Assembly: GCF_003072125.1 (NCBI RefSeq)
Contig: NZ_QCYH01000005.1
Location: 1 to 64,000 of the forward strand
DNA from: Pelagivirga sediminicola
GTDB lineage: Bacteria > Pseudomonadota > Alphaproteobacteria > Rhodobacterales > Rhodobacteraceae
Direction: 5' to 3'
DNA: 64,000 nt
Part shown: positions 45,697 through 55,015 of the stretch, piece by piece
Numbering within the stretch: position 1 is the first letter of the stretch
Layout: each line of letters starts with the position of its first letter
Made by a program: the position numbers and the translations under genes
Notes under the pieces: generated by a model
What the model was told of the DNA's origin: nothing
What the model saw: the letters and a program-made list of their open reading frames with translations, nothing else
Database searches by the model: none

Positions 45697-46959
45697 TCAC
45701 ACGCGCAGAAGCGCCATGTAGAACCCGTCCATACCGCCCTGATCCGCCCAGTAATCGGGCCGCAGGCGCAGCCCGCCTTCTTCGGTGATCCATGCCGGGT
45801 CGATGCCAGGCAGCGCGGCCAGCGCCTCGCGGTCAACCGCCGCGCCGGGATGGCGCAGCAGCGCTTCGTCGATCTGGCATTCGCCCTCGTCCGGCAGCAG
45901 CGAGCAGGTGCAGTACAGCAGCCGTCCGCCGGGCTTGAGCAGGCCAAGCGCATGGTCCAGCATCGCCGCCTGCAGCGCGATCAGATCCCCGATTTCCGAG
46001 CCGTCGCGCGCATGCGGCAGGTCGGGGTGGCGCCGGATCGTGCCGGTGGCCGAGCAGGGCGCGTCCAGCAGGATCGCGTCATACCGGCCGTCATGCGCCA
46101 GCGCATCGCCCGTCACCAGGGCGGCGTTCAGCCCTGTGCGGGCAAGGTTTTCGCGCACCCGCGCCATGCGCGCGTCCGAGATATCCAGCGCAGTGACATC
46201 CGCGCCTGCGGCGGCCAGTTGCAGCGTCTTGCCGCCGGGCGCGGCGCACATGTCCAGCACCGCCTCGCCCTTGGCCGGGTTCAGCGCGCGCGCCGGAATC
46301 GCGGCGGCGGCGTCCTGAACCCACCAATCGCCGGCGTCGAAGCCCGGCAGCGCGCTGACCTGCCCCGCGTCATGGACGCGCACCGAGCCGGTCGGCAGGG
46401 CGATGCCGCCCACCGCCCCGACCAGCGCCGCGGTATCGCCCTTCGGCGTCAGATCCAGCGGGGCGCCGGCGAAATGCGCGGCCTCGAACGCGGCGACGGC
46501 CTTGGCGCCATAGGCTTCGGCGAGGGGTGCGCGCAGCCATTTGGGCAGGTGCGGCACGCGCAGCTTGGCCCATTCGGCGGGTCCCTCCGCGGCCACCTTG
46601 CGCAGCACAGCGTTGACCAGCCCCTTGAGCTTGGCAAAGCGCTTGTTGCCCGCGACCAGTCCGACGCATTCGTTGACGACGCCATGCGCATCGCCGCCAA
46701 GGCACAGCTCGACCGTGCCGAGGCGCAAGAGGTTCATCACCGGCAGCGGCGGGGCCTTGCGCAGATGCTTGCCCAAGAGGCGGTCCGCCCGCTCCATCCC
46801 GCGCAAGGTTTGCGTGGCAAGGCGCTGCGCACGGGCGCGGCCGGGCGCGTCCAGCCGGTCCAGCGCGCCGGTCGCCAGAAGATCGGCCATCTGGCGATGC
46901 TCGCCCAAAATCTGGTCCAGCAGGTGGGCGGCGGCGGCGCGCGGCGATGGCGGGGGCAT
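45697..46959 (-). CDS. rsmB: RsmB-type rRNA cytosine-C5 methyltransferase
   Basis: A 420-residue RsmB/NOP family methyltransferase. It has a NusB-like N-terminal domain (residues 1-140), the SAM motif VLDMCAAPGGKTLQLAA, DAPCSATG with one catalytic cysteine and YCTCSLLPDEGE with the other. RsmB methylates C967 of 16S rRNA in E. coli; exact target here is inferred. The frame is open far beyond, but the ATG at 46959 gives the family's N-terminus. The 58-residue DUF1674 gene starts divergently 66 bases away. Confidence 0.92.
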   Translation of the reverse strand: MPPPSPRAAAAHLLDQILGEHRQMADLLATGALDRLDAPGRARAQRLATQTLRGMERADRLLGKHLRKAPPLPVMNLLRLGTVELCLGGDAHGVVNECVGLVAGNKRFAKLKGLVNAVLRKVAAEGPAEWAKLRVPHLPKWLRAPLAEAYGAKAVAAFEAAHFAGAPLDLTPKGDTAALVGAVGGIALPTGSVRVHDAGQVSALPGFDAGDWWVQDAAAAIPARALNPAKGEAVLDMCAAPGGKTLQLAAAGADVTALDISDARMARVRENLARTGLNAALVTGDALAHDGRYDAILLDAPCSATGTIRRHPDLPHARDGSEIGDLIALQAAMLDHALGLLKPGGRLLYCTCSLLPDEGECQIDEALLRHPGAAVDREALAALPGIDPAWITEEGGLRLRPDYWADQGGMDGFYMALLRV

Positions 46960-47025
46960 GGCGGATCCTTGCTGAATGGTGACGGCGGCGTATATCAAGG
47001 GGCAGCGCCGAAAGGAACCCATGCC

Positions 47026-47202
47026 ATGACCGACCGCCCCGATCTGCCCCCCGAAGCCATCCGCGCCCTTGCCGAGGCCGAGGCGCGCCGCGCCGCGGCC
47101 CAGGCGCCCGACCTGCCCAAGGAACTGGGCGGGCGCAAGGACGGGCCCGAGCCGGTGCGCTATGGAGATTGGGAAAAGAAGGGCATCGCCATCGATTTCT
47201 GA
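47026..47202 (+). CDS. DUF1674 (SDHAF4-like) protein
   Basis: A 58-residue protein that ends KDGPEPVRYGDWEKKGIAIDF, the conserved DUF1674 C-terminus. The family is homologous to mitochondrial SDHAF4, which assists assembly of the succinate dehydrogenase flavoprotein. The N-terminal part is Ala/Arg/Glu-rich and probably flexible. The gene starts behind AAAGGAACCC and is followed by the TPP riboswitch of thiM. Confidence 0.88.
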   Translation: MTDRPDLPPEAIRALAEAEARRAAAQAPDLPKELGGRKDGPEPVRYGDWEKKGIAIDF

Positions 47203-47237
47203 GCGCTTGACGCCGCCTTGCCGCGCGCCCATCTTGG

Positions 47238-47322
47238 CAGGTGTAACAGGGGCGCCCCGAACCGGGGCTGAGATGCACCCTTCGAACCTGAACCGGATCA
47301 TGCCGGCGGAGGAAGTTGCAGC
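47238..47322 (+). ncRNA. TPP riboswitch (THI box)
   Basis: The leader shows the TPP-aptamer conserved strings: GGCTGAGAT, ACCCTTCGAACCTGA, CCGGATCATGCC and GCGGAGGAA, with the expected stem GGGGCGCCCC...between. It binds thiamine pyrophosphate and lowers expression of thiMED. A helix just downstream masks the thiM ribosome site and probably forms the expression platform. Confidence 0.95.
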
Positions 47323-47342
47323 GCAGCCCGGGCCAATCGCGG

Positions 47343-47383
47343 CCTTGCCCGCGATGCTCTCCCTTCCCGCGGGCAAGGAGAGC
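47343..47383 (+). promoter_or_regulatory. ribosome-site-masking helix of the thiM switch
   Basis: CCTTGCCCGCG (47343-47353) pairs perfectly with CGCGGGCAAGG (47368-47378) and covers most of the AAGGAG ribosome site (47375-47380). An overlapping alternative, GCTCTCC (47356-47362) with GGAGAGC (47377-47383), cannot form together with it except as a pseudoknot. Both occlude the SD, so the platform acts on translation. Pairing is read from the sequence; the regulatory role is inferred. Confidence 0.7.
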
Positions 47384-47386
47384 AAG

Positions 47387-48175
47387 ATGATTGATGCAGG
47401 ACAGCATCTGGCGGACATGCGCGCCCGCGCGCCCTTGGTGCAGAACATCACGAATTTCGTCGCGATGAACGTCATGGCCAATATCATGCTGGCCATCGGC
47501 GCCAGCCCCGCGATGAACCATGCCCATGAAGAAGTGGCCGAGTTTGCCGGCCTTGCCGATGCGCTGAGCGTGAATATCGGCACGCTTGATCCCGAATGGG
47601 TCATTGCCATGGAAATGGCGGCGCGCGTCATGGCTGAGGCGGGCAAGCCCTGGGTGCTGGACCCGGTCGCGGTGGGCGCCACCGCGCTGCGTCGCGATGC
47701 GGGCGCGCGCCTGTTGGCGCTGAAGCCCACGGTCATTCGCGGCAATGCGTCCGAGATCATCGCCTTGGCAGGCGCCGATTCCACGGGCAAAGGCGCCGAT
47801 ACCGCCGATGACGTCAGCGCCGCCGAGGCCCCCGCGCAAGCGCTGGCGCGCCAGACCGGCGGTGTCGTCGCCGTCACCGGCAAGGTCGATTACGTCACCG
47901 ATGGCAGCGCCGCCTGGCGGGTGGCGGGCGGTCATGCGCTGATGCCGCGCGTGACGGTGCTGGGCTGTTCGCTCACCGGCGTGGTTGCGGCCTTCGCAGC
48001 GGGGCAATCGCCGCTGGAGGCGACCGTTGCCGCGCTCGCCGCCTACGGCGTTGCGGGCGAAATGGCGGGCCGGGTGGCCAGCGGGCCGGGCAGCTTTCAG
48101 GTGGCGTTCCTCGACGCGCTGCATGCCATGACGCCGCAGGATGTGTCCGCCCGCGCGAGGATCACGGCGGCATGA
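47387..48175 (+). CDS. thiM: hydroxyethylthiazole kinase ThiM
   Basis: Phosphorylates 4-methyl-5-(2-hydroxyethyl)thiazole for thiamine salvage. The 262-residue protein shows PLVQNITNFVAMN at the substrate site, WVLDPVAVGAT and GNASEI (ATP/Mg site), and VTVLGCSLTGVVAAF near the end, all typical. ATG follows AAGGAG by six bases. Stop overlaps thiE. With thiE and thiD it forms a salvage operon under TPP control; thiC, thiG and other de novo thiamine genes are not in the window. Confidence 0.94.
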   Translation: MIDAGQHLADMRARAPLVQNITNFVAMNVMANIMLAIGASPAMNHAHEEVAEFAGLADALSVNIGTLDPEWVIAMEMAARVMAEAGKPWVLDPVAVGATALRRDAGARLLALKPTVIRGNASEIIALAGADSTGKGADTADDVSAAEAPAQALARQTGGVVAVTGKVDYVTDGSAAWRVAGGHALMPRVTVLGCSLTGVVAAFAAGQSPLEATVAALAAYGVAGEMAGRVASGPGSFQVAFLDALHAMTPQDVSARARITAA

Positions 48176-48789
48176 CGTTCGGGCCGGTATATTTCGTCAC
48201 CGATCCGGAGGCGCCTGTCTCTATGCCGGGTCAGGTGCGCGCGGCGGTGGCGGCGGGTGTGCGCATCGTGCAACTTCGCGACAAGCACGCCAGCGACGCC
48301 GACATGCTGGTCCTTGCGCGCGCGCTTCAGCAGATCACGCGCCCGGCGGGGGCGGCCCTGATCGTTAACGACCGGGTGCAGGTCGCGATCGAGGCCGGGG
48401 CGGACGGGCTGCACGTGGGGCAGGGCGACGGCGATATCGCGGCCATTCGCGCGCGTATCGGATCGGACATGATCCTAGGCCTGTCGGTGGAGACGCTGGC
48501 ACAGCTTGGCGCGATCCCGCGGGACTGCGTCGATTACCTTGGCGTCGGCCCCCTGCGCGCCACGGCGACCAAGCCGGACGCGGCGCAGCCCCTCGGCATC
48601 GACGGTCTTGCGCGGATCATCGCCGCAACATCACTGCCTTGCGTGGCCATCGGCGGAATCACCCATGGTGACGCCGCCGCGATCCGGCAGGCCGGGGCGG
48701 CGGGGATCGCGGTGGTGTCGGCCATATCGCGCGCGCCGGACATGGAAGACGCCGCGCGCCGTCTCATAACCGAATGGAGCGCGAAATGA
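48172..48789 (+). CDS. thiE: thiamine-phosphate synthase ThiE
   Basis: Joins HMP pyrophosphate and thiazole phosphate to thiamine phosphate. The 205-residue TIM barrel shows VQLRDK, ALIVNDRVQVAIEAGADGLHVGQGD, GVGPLRATATK and AIGGI, all conserved in the family. The start overlaps the thiM stop (ATGA). Stop overlaps thiD. Confidence 0.94.
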   Translation: MTFGPVYFVTDPEAPVSMPGQVRAAVAAGVRIVQLRDKHASDADMLVLARALQQITRPAGAALIVNDRVQVAIEAGADGLHVGQGDGDIAAIRARIGSDMILGLSVETLAQLGAIPRDCVDYLGVGPLRATATKPDAAQPLGIDGLARIIAATSLPCVAIGGITHGDAAAIRQAGAAGIAVVSAISRAPDMEDAARRLITEWSAK

Positions 48790-49583
48790 TCCCCAACATC
48801 CTGTCCATCGCCGGGTCCGATCCATCCGGCGGCGCCGGCATCCAGGCCGATATCAAGGCGATTTCCGCCAATGGCGGCTATGCGATGGCCGCCATCACCG
48901 GGCTAACGGCCCAGAACACGCGGGGGGTGCAGGCGGTGCAACTGGTCGATCCCCACATGGTGACCGCCCAGATCGCCGCCATCCGCGAGGATATCCGCAT
49001 CGATGCTGTCAAGATCGGCATGCTGGGCAGCGCCGCGATCATCGGCGCGGTCGCGGATGCGCTGGCCGGGCTGGAGGCGCCGATCGTGCTGGACCCGGTC
49101 ATGGTCGCCAAGGGCGGGGATCGTCTGCTGCACGCAGATGCGGTGGACGCGCTGCGCAGGCGGCTGATCCCCATGGCCGCGCTGATCACGCCGAACCTGC
49201 CCGAGGCGGCGGATCTGCTGGGCTGCGCCGAGGCAGCGGACGAGGACGCGATGCAGGCGCAGGCGGCGCAGCTTGCCGCGCTGAGCGCGCGCGCCGTGCT
49301 GTTGAAGGGCGGCCATCTGCCGGGCGCGCGCAGCCCGGACCTGCTGCGCCTTTGCGGGGCCGAAACGTGGCTGCGCACCAAGCGGATCGACAGCGTGAAC
49401 ACCCACGGCACCGGCTGCACCCTGTCGTCAGCCATCGCCGCGCAGCTGGGCCTTGGGCAGGGCATGCGCGATGCGGTGACGCGGGCCAAATCCTATATCA
49501 CCGGCGCGATAGAAGGGGCCGCGCGCCTGTCGGTCGGGCATGGCCACGGGCCGACGCACCATTTCCACAAGTGGCAGGTATAG
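48786..49583 (+). CDS. thiD: hydroxymethylpyrimidine/phosphomethylpyrimidine kinase ThiD
   Basis: Phosphorylates HMP and HMP-P for thiamine synthesis. The 265-residue ribokinase-type protein shows IAGSDPSGGAGIQADIK at the N-terminus, VLDPVMVAKGGDRLL in the middle and NTHGTGCTLSSAIAA, the ATP-binding/anion hole near the end. The ATG at 48786 overlaps the thiE stop. Last gene of the thiMED operon. Confidence 0.94.
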   Translation: MIPNILSIAGSDPSGGAGIQADIKAISANGGYAMAAITGLTAQNTRGVQAVQLVDPHMVTAQIAAIREDIRIDAVKIGMLGSAAIIGAVADALAGLEAPIVLDPVMVAKGGDRLLHADAVDALRRRLIPMAALITPNLPEAADLLGCAEAADEDAMQAQAAQLAALSARAVLLKGGHLPGARSPDLLRLCGAETWLRTKRIDSVNTHGTGCTLSSAIAAQLGLGQGMRDAVTRAKSYITGAIEGAARLSVGHGHGPTHHFHKWQV

Positions 49584-49600
49584 CGCGGGCCGCAGACGCT

Positions 49601-49966
49601 TTATTTGAGCGTAAGATCCGCAAATTCCCCGGTGCCGCGGTCGGAGATGAAGCGAATCGTGCTGCCGCTGATCCGGACGATCTGGCAATTGGCGCCCAGA
49701 TTGTCGGAGCCCCAGTAAAGGTCGCGGCAAAAGTAAGCGCCCTTCCGCTCCCACGCGCCGGTGACGGGATAGCCAAAGGCGCGCCCGGAAATGCCTCCTT
49801 CGGGCGACACGCCCACCTTGATGCCCAGCCGCGTCAGGTGGCGCCCCGATATGAGCTGTACGAATTCCGCACGGCTTGCGACCGTTTGAAACGTCTGCGC
49901 CATGGCGGCGGCGGGGGCCAGCGCGCCCGGCATCAGCAGGCATGCGATCAGGAGGATATGGCGCAT
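49601..49966 (-). CDS. small exported hypothetical protein
   Basis: A 121-residue protein with a signal peptide (residues 1-24, ending AMAQ) and a mature domain GAYFCRDLYWGSDNLGANCQ containing a cysteine pair. It has beta-rich character and a conserved-looking GRAFGYPVTGAW stretch. I recall similar unnamed proteins in Rhodobacterales. AGGAGG-like site precedes the start. It is convergent with thiD. Confidence 0.7.
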   Translation of the reverse strand: MRHILLIACLLMPGALAPAAAMAQTFQTVASRAEFVQLISGRHLTRLGIKVGVSPEGGISGRAFGYPVTGAWERKGAYFCRDLYWGSDNLGANCQIVRISGSTIRFISDRGTGEFADLTLK

Positions 49967-50263
49967 GGCGTCGCTCCGCGATGTGGTTTCGGATGTAAAA
50001 CCTACGGCAGGCCGCCCGCCTTGGATCACTTTTGCCACAACGCGCGGGCCCGGCCATGGCGCCGCTGATGCGCGGAGTCGCTGGAATTCGGGCCGCTGTT
50101 TTGCTATGCTGAACTTTCGGCTGATGGCCTTTGCAATTTTGTCACTGTCACCGATGTTTGGCATCCAAACGGGTAGGCGGATGGATCTTTTGCCGGGTAT
50201 GGGTCGTTTTTCGGCTGGCTGCCCTGTTTTCGGGGCAAAAAGAGATACAAGGAATGTGACCCA

Positions 50264-50929
50264 ATGTTGACAAGACGCCACTTCTTGATCACGTCAGCCG
50301 CGCTGTTCTCGACGCCCTTGCCGGGTGCGGCGCAGGCCCGGGCCACCACCGACAGTTCGAAATGGGCGCAGTGGGACGCGCAGGTCACGCCGGCCGGTTA
50401 CAACCCCGCCACGTCGAACCCTTGGGGTCTGAACCCGCGCTTCCTGCCCCGCGTGGTCGAGGCGAATGACGGCCTGACCCCCGGCGATATCCACGTCGAT
50501 GCGGTGGCGCGTTACCTTTATCACATCCGGCCGAACGGGACCGCCATGCGCTATGGCGTGGCCATCGGGCGGGGCGATCTGTACGAGCCGGGCACATTCA
50601 CCATCCGACACAAGCGCAAATGGCCCACCTGGACCCCGACCAAGGACATGGTTCAGCGCGATCCGCATCTGTACAAGCAGCATGAGGACGGCATGAATGG
50701 CGGGCCGAACAATCCGCTCGGCGCGCGCGCGTTCTATCTCTATGTCGGCAACCGGGACACCTATCTGCGCATCCACGGCTCGCCTCAGCCCCGCTCGATC
50801 GGCGGGCGGGCAAGCTCGGGCTGCGTGCGCATGGTGATGCCGCATATCATCGGGCTGTACGAGCAGGTCGCGACCGGCTCGACCGCGCGGCTCTACCCCG
50901 CCGAGGACAGGATCACCGCGCAAAGCTGA
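50264..50929 (+). CDS. L,D-transpeptidase (YkuD family)
   Basis: Peptidoglycan cross-linking or protein-anchoring enzyme of 221 residues. It has a Tat-type signal (TRRHFLITSAALF) and a YkuD domain. The catalytic motif HGSP ... SSGCVRM carries the histidine and cysteine. The domain is preceded by an RPNGTAMRYGVAIGRG strand typical of the family. ATG is behind AAGGAATGTG. Exported to the periplasm; the specific cross-link is not predictable. Confidence 0.9.
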   Translation: MLTRRHFLITSAALFSTPLPGAAQARATTDSSKWAQWDAQVTPAGYNPATSNPWGLNPRFLPRVVEANDGLTPGDIHVDAVARYLYHIRPNGTAMRYGVAIGRGDLYEPGTFTIRHKRKWPTWTPTKDMVQRDPHLYKQHEDGMNGGPNNPLGARAFYLYVGNRDTYLRIHGSPQPRSIGGRASSGCVRMVMPHIIGLYEQVATGSTARLYPAEDRITAQS

Positions 50930-50953
50930 TTTGCGCGGCGCGCCTTGCCGCGG

Positions 50954-51247
50954 TCAGGTGGCGGGCGCCTCTTCTTCGGGCTTCTGGGTGCAGATGGGGC
51001 GGCCGTCACGGGTGCGCAGCGGCAGGAATGTCGTCTCGACCGGGCCGACATGACGATAGACGAAGCAGCCGCTTGCAGGCTCGACGCGCACCGCGCTCAG
51101 GTCCTGATAGGGCGCTGCCATTGCCTGCACGCTTTCCGGCACGGGGTTCAGGAAGTTGTTCGACGGACTGCCGCTTGCAGTCTCGAATTCCTCACATGCG
51201 GCCAACGGCAGCGCCATGCAGGCCAACAGCAGGATTTTTCTGGTCAT
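50954..51247 (-). CDS. small putative lipoprotein
   Basis: A 97-residue protein with a lipobox-containing signal (LLACMALPLAAC, Cys18), then an Asn/Pro-rich region and two mature cysteines, perhaps in a disulfide (SGCFVYRH and PICTQ). No family recognised. Start ATG 51247 has an AGGAG site ten bases upstream. It lies between the YkuD gene and dapB. Confidence 0.72.
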   Translation of the reverse strand: MTRKILLLACMALPLAACEEFETASGSPSNNFLNPVPESVQAMAAPYQDLSAVRVEPASGCFVYRHVGPVETTFLPLRTRDGRPICTQKPEEEAPAT

Positions 51248-51323
51248 AAACGGCAAACTCCTTTTTGCCCGAAGACTGTCTGAATTCGGGCGGGAAAACC
51301 AGCGCTTTCCGTGCCCTCGCGGC

Positions 51324-52133
51324 TCAATTCAGCCCCAGCACATCCAGCATGTCATAGGCGCCGGGATCGCGGCCCTGCCCCCACAGCGCGGCCTTGAGCG
51401 CGCCGCGCGCGAAAACGGCGCGGTCGGTGGCGATGTGGCGCAGCACGATCCGTTCGCCCGCGGCGGCAAAGATGACGTCATGTTCGCCCACGATATCGCC
51501 GCCGCGAATGGCGGAAAATCCGATGTGACCCCGCTCGCGCGGGCCGGTGATGCCGTCGCGCCCCCGGTCCGATACGTGGTCCAGCGCGATGCCGCGCCCG
51601 GTCGCCGCCGCCTCGCCCAGCATCAATGCCGTGCCGGAGGGCGCATCGACCTTCTGGTTGTGGTGTGCCTCGACGATCTCGATATCGAAATCCTCGTCCA
51701 GTGCGCGGGCGACCTTTTCTGTCAGCATTGTCAGCAGGTTGACGCCAAGGCTCATGTTGCCGGCGCGCACCTGCGCGCAATGGCGTGCGGCGGGTTTGAG
51801 CGCGTCCAGCTCGTCGCTCGAAAATCCGGTGGTGCCGATGACATGCACCGCGCGCGCCTGCGCCGCCAGCTTGGAGAAGGCGACGGTGGCGGCGGGCGCG
51901 GTGAAATCTATGATCGCCTGAGCGGGCGCGAACGCCTCCAGCGCGTCGTCCGTCACGGTCACACCCATCGCGGCGCCGCCCATTGCCGTGCCCACGTCCT
52001 GCCCGATCCACGCGTGGCCTTTCCGCTCGACCGCGCCGACCAGATGGGCGCGCCCGCTGTCCTGAATCGTTCGGATCAGCATCTGGCCCATACGGCCCGA
52101 TGCGCCTGTCACTGCTATGCCCGGCCCTGCCAT
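51324..52133 (-). CDS. dapB: 4-hydroxy-tetrahydrodipicolinate reductase DapB
   Basis: NAD(P)H-dependent reductase of the lysine/DAP pathway. The 269-residue protein has the N-terminal GASGRMGQ nucleotide loop and the catalytic block [15 protein letters not shown] with histidine and lysine. The start at 52133 follows AGGAGGCAGAC. It is divergent from rbfA; dapF is near the other end of the window. Confidence 0.95.
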   Translation of the reverse strand: MAGPGIAVTGASGRMGQMLIRTIQDSGRAHLVGAVERKGHAWIGQDVGTAMGGAAMGVTVTDDALEAFAPAQAIIDFTAPAATVAFSKLAAQARAVHVIGTTGFSSDELDALKPAARHCAQVRAGNMSLGVNLLTMLTEKVARALDEDFDIEIVEAHHNQKVDAPSGTALMLGEAAATGRGIALDHVSDRGRDGITGPRERGHIGFSAIRGGDIVGEHDVIFAAAGERIVLRHIATDRAVFARGALKAALWGQGRDPGAYDMLDVLGLN

Positions 52134-52222
52134 GATGTCTGCCTCCTGCGCTGCGATCACGGTCTTGATAGCGCGGGCATCATCGCTTGGCAAAGGGCGG
52201 CAGAGGGCTTACATGCACGGCC

Positions 52223-52618
52223 ATGGCAAAGAACAAGTTTTCCGAGGGCGCAGGCCCCACGCAAAGGCAGCTTCAGGTGGGCGAGAACGTCCGCCGCACG
52301 CTGGCCGACGTGCTGATGCGCGGCGACATTCACGACGCCGATCTGGCGCGCATGTCCGTCACGGTGGGCGAGGTGCGCATGTCGCCGGACCTCAAGATCG
52401 CGACGGCCTATGTGATGCCGCTGGGCGGCCAGGGCCAGGACGAGCTGGTGGGCCTTCTGGCCCGCAACAAGGGCGAGCTGCGCCGCATCGTGGCGAAAAA
52501 GCTGGGCCTGAAATACGCGCCTGACCTGCGCTTTCGGCTGGACACGACGTTTGACCAGATGGACGAAACGCGGCGCCTGTTCTCGCAGGGCGAGGTTCAG
52601 CGTGACCTGGACGATTAG
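52223..52618 (+). CDS. rbfA: ribosome-binding factor A
   Basis: A 131-residue KH-like protein that assists 16S rRNA 5'-end maturation and 30S assembly. It contains RRTLADVLMRGDIHD, VTVGEVRMSPDLKIATAYV and the C-terminal RFRLDTTFDQMDETRRLF, all conserved. The ATG at 52223 begins MAKNKFSEG, the natural start; an upstream ATG at 52187 is in frame but is unlikely. It is followed by an overlapping gene. Confidence 0.93.
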   Translation: MAKNKFSEGAGPTQRQLQVGENVRRTLADVLMRGDIHDADLARMSVTVGEVRMSPDLKIATAYVMPLGGQGQDELVGLLARNKGELRRIVAKKLGLKYAPDLRFRLDTTFDQMDETRRLFSQGEVQRDLDD

Positions 52619-53360
52619 GGCGCTGGCAGCCGCCGCGCTGGCGCTGGTGATGCCGGTCGCGGCCCAGGCGGCTGAGTGCCGGACCGAGACATTCGAGGGC
52701 GCGCGCTATTCTGTGTGCGAGGTGGACGCGGCGCAGGAGGATCTGCGCGTCTTTCTGAATGCGCCCGACAGCGGCGAAACGCTGGGCAGCTTCAGCGCCG
52801 TGAACGGTGTGCTGCAACGCGCCGGGCAAAGCCTGGGCTTTGCGATGAACGCCGGCATGTATCATTCCGACCGGAGCCCCGTTGGCCTCTATATCGAGGA
52901 CGGGAAGGAAGCCGCGCCTGTCGTCACAAGCGCGGGGCCGGGCAATTTCGGGCTTTTGCCCAACGGTGTTCTGTGCATCCGCGAGGGGCGCGCCGATGTG
53001 TTCGAAACGCTGCGCTACGTGGACGAGGCGCCGCAATGCCGCCATGCGACCCAATCGGGTCCGATGCTGGTGATAGATGGCGCGCTGCATCCAAGATTTC
53101 TCAAGGACGGCGACAGCCGCTATGTGCGCAACGGTGTCGGCACATCGCAGGACGGCACCCGCGCGGTGTTCGTGATGTCGGGCGGGCCGGTCAACTTTCA
53201 CACCTTCGGGCGGTTTTTCCGCGATCATCTGGAACTGCCGCAGGCGCTGTATTTCGATGGCAACATCTCGCGCCTTTATGCGCCCGAGCTGGGCCGCAGC
53301 GATATCGGGTTTCCCCTGGGGCCGATCATCGGCACCGTGACGCCGCCCGGCGACGGCTGA
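52602..53360 (+). CDS. phosphodiester glycosidase (NAGPA)-domain exported protein
   Basis: A 252-residue protein with a signal peptide (LAAAALALVMPVAAQAA) and a phosphodiester-glycosidase/NAGPA-type domain (AMNAGMYHSDRSPVGLY, FGLLPNGVLC and ALYFDGNISRLYAPELGR). The family in eukaryotes removes GlcNAc from phosphodiesters; bacterial members are mostly of unknown substrate. It starts at a GTG overlapping the rbfA gene end. It lies between rbfA and truB, an uncommon insertion. Confidence 0.85.
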   Translation: MTWTIRALAAAALALVMPVAAQAAECRTETFEGARYSVCEVDAAQEDLRVFLNAPDSGETLGSFSAVNGVLQRAGQSLGFAMNAGMYHSDRSPVGLYIEDGKEAAPVVTSAGPGNFGLLPNGVLCIREGRADVFETLRYVDEAPQCRHATQSGPMLVIDGALHPRFLKDGDSRYVRNGVGTSQDGTRAVFVMSGGPVNFHTFGRFFRDHLELPQALYFDGNISRLYAPELGRSDIGFPLGPIIGTVTPPGDG

Positions 53361-53492
53361 AGCGGTTCGCGACTGGCTTTGGCGGTTCTTCCTCAAGTGC
53401 CATTGGCATCGCAGGGCGATCCGGCGCGCGATTGACAGCCCACGGACCTTGGGCTAGCCCCCACAACCTGAAGCGTTTCGCGAAAAAGCTTT
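53358..53492 (+). repeat. copy of the GCGTTTCGC motif, truB upstream region
   Basis: The space before truB contains GAAGCGGTTCGCGAC at 53359-53373 and AACCTGAAGCGTTTCGCG at 53465-53482, followed by AAAAAGCTTTAA. AACCTGA and AAGCGTTTCGCG are the same words that make up the inverted-repeat element at the right end of the window. The match is short and partial. Confidence 0.4.
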
Positions 53493-53511
53493 AATGCAAA
53501 GGGGCAAACCG

Positions 53512-54423
53512 ATGGCACGCAAGCGCAAGGGCCGCGATATTTCCGGGTGGCTGGTGGTGGACAAGCCGGCCGGCATCACCTCGACCTCGGTCGTGAACAA
53601 GGTGCGCTGGGCGCTTCAGGCGAAAAAGGCGGGGCACGCCGGCACGCTGGACCCCGAGGCGACCGGCGTTCTGGCCGTGGCGCTGGGCGAGGCGACGAAA
53701 ACGGTGCCCTATATCACCGACGCGCTGAAGGCGTACAAGTTCGAGGTCCGCTTTGGCGTCGCCACCAACACCGACGACGCCGAGGGCGAGGTCATCGCCA
53801 CCAGTGACACGCGCCCCACGGATGACGAGATCAAGGAGGCGCTGCACGGGTTCATCGGCGACATCATGCAGGTTCCGCCCAAGTTCTCGGCCGTCAAGAT
53901 CGACGGCGAGCGCGCCTATAAGCTGGCCCGCGACGGCGAGGACGTGACGCTGGCCGCGCGGCCCCTTTGGGTGGACGAGCTGTTGCTGGCGGACCGCCCC
54001 GATGCGGACCGCGCGGTGCTGGAAATGGTCTGCGGCAAGGGTGGCTATGTGCGCTCCATCGCGCGCGATCTGGGGGACAAGCTGGGCTGCAAGGGGCATG
54101 TGACATGGCTGCGCCGTGTCTGGTCGGGCCCCTTCGAGGCCGAGGACGGCCTGACACTGGACCGGATCGACGCGCTGGCGCATGATCCGGCGCTGGATGC
54201 GCATCTGCTCCCGCTGGAGGCGGGGCTGACCGATCTGCCCGAGCTGCGCTGCACGCCCGAGGGCGCGGCCAGGCTGCGCAATGGCAATCCCGGCATGGTC
54301 TATCCCGGCGACGCCGAATACGGTGACGAGGCCTGGGCCTCGCTGGATGGCCGTGCGGTGGCGGTGGGTATCTACAAGGCGGGCGAGCTGCACCCCTCCC
54401 GCGTGTTCGTGGATCCCGCATGA
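53512..54423 (+). CDS. truB: tRNA pseudouridine-55 synthase TruB
   Basis: Makes pseudouridine 55 in the T loop of tRNAs. The 303-residue protein has the catalytic aspartate in [34 protein letters not shown] in the substrate groove and [13 protein letters not shown], both typical. The ATG at 53512 has an AAAGGGGC site; the frame extends six codons further. It is followed immediately by the DUF1643 gene with ATGA overlap. Confidence 0.95.
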   Translation: MARKRKGRDISGWLVVDKPAGITSTSVVNKVRWALQAKKAGHAGTLDPEATGVLAVALGEATKTVPYITDALKAYKFEVRFGVATNTDDAEGEVIATSDTRPTDDEIKEALHGFIGDIMQVPPKFSAVKIDGERAYKLARDGEDVTLAARPLWVDELLLADRPDADRAVLEMVCGKGGYVRSIARDLGDKLGCKGHVTWLRRVWSGPFEAEDGLTLDRIDALAHDPALDAHLLPLEAGLTDLPELRCTPEGAARLRNGNPGMVYPGDAEYGDEAWASLDGRAVAVGIYKAGELHPSRVFVDPA

Positions 54424-54941
54424 TCACGCGCACGCATCAAAAGGGCGATGCGGCATCGACCGCGATTTATTCGGATTGCGAGCGCTATCGCTATGCGCTG
54501 ACCCGCACCTGGGACGCGGAGGGCAAGCGCGCGCATTTCATCATGCTGAACCCCTCCACCGCGACCGAGATGCAGAACGATCCCACTGTCGAGCGCTGCG
54601 AGCGCCGGGCGCGTGCGCTGGGCTTTGGCGCGTTTCGGGTGACGAACATCTTTGCCTGGCGCGATACCGATCCGCGGGACATGCGCGCCGCTGCGGACCC
54701 GGTCGGCCCCGCGAATGATCAGGCCATTCTGGACGGTTGCGCCTGGGCCGATACCATCGTCGCCGCGTGGGGAACGCATGGCGCGCATCTGAACCGCGGC
54801 GCCGATGTGGCCGCGCTGCTGGCTGGAACGGGGCGCGCGGTGCATCATCTGGGCCTGACCAAGGACGGCCACCCGCGCCATCCACTCTATATCGCATACG
54901 CTCGACAGCCTGACCTGTGGGATCTGTCGCACAGCCGTTAA
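54420..54941 (+). CDS. DUF1643 family protein
   Basis: A 173-residue protein of DUF1643: [21 protein letters not shown] at 40-60, [15 protein letters not shown], and [14 protein letters not shown], which are the family's conserved strings. The function is unknown; members are frequent in phages and bacteria and fold-predicted as a nucleotide-binding-like domain. The ATG overlaps the truB stop. The C-terminus ends LWDLSHSR. Confidence 0.88.
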   Translation: MITRTHQKGDAASTAIYSDCERYRYALTRTWDAEGKRAHFIMLNPSTATEMQNDPTVERCERRARALGFGAFRVTNIFAWRDTDPRDMRAAADPVGPANDQAILDGCAWADTIVAAWGTHGAHLNRGADVAALLAGTGRAVHHLGLTKDGHPRHPLYIAYARQPDLWDLSHSR

Positions 54942-55015
54942 CCGGCGTGATGGAATCCGGTGTTGCGGCGGCTCCGGCTCGCATATGGTGACGCAGGGTA
55001 AACGGGATTGATGCG

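Noticed and set aside
51268..51293. Hairpin GCCCGAA/TTCGGGC between dapB and the small lipoprotein gene
   Set aside because: No T-tract in either direction; the stem has a long loop. It was not listed as a terminator.
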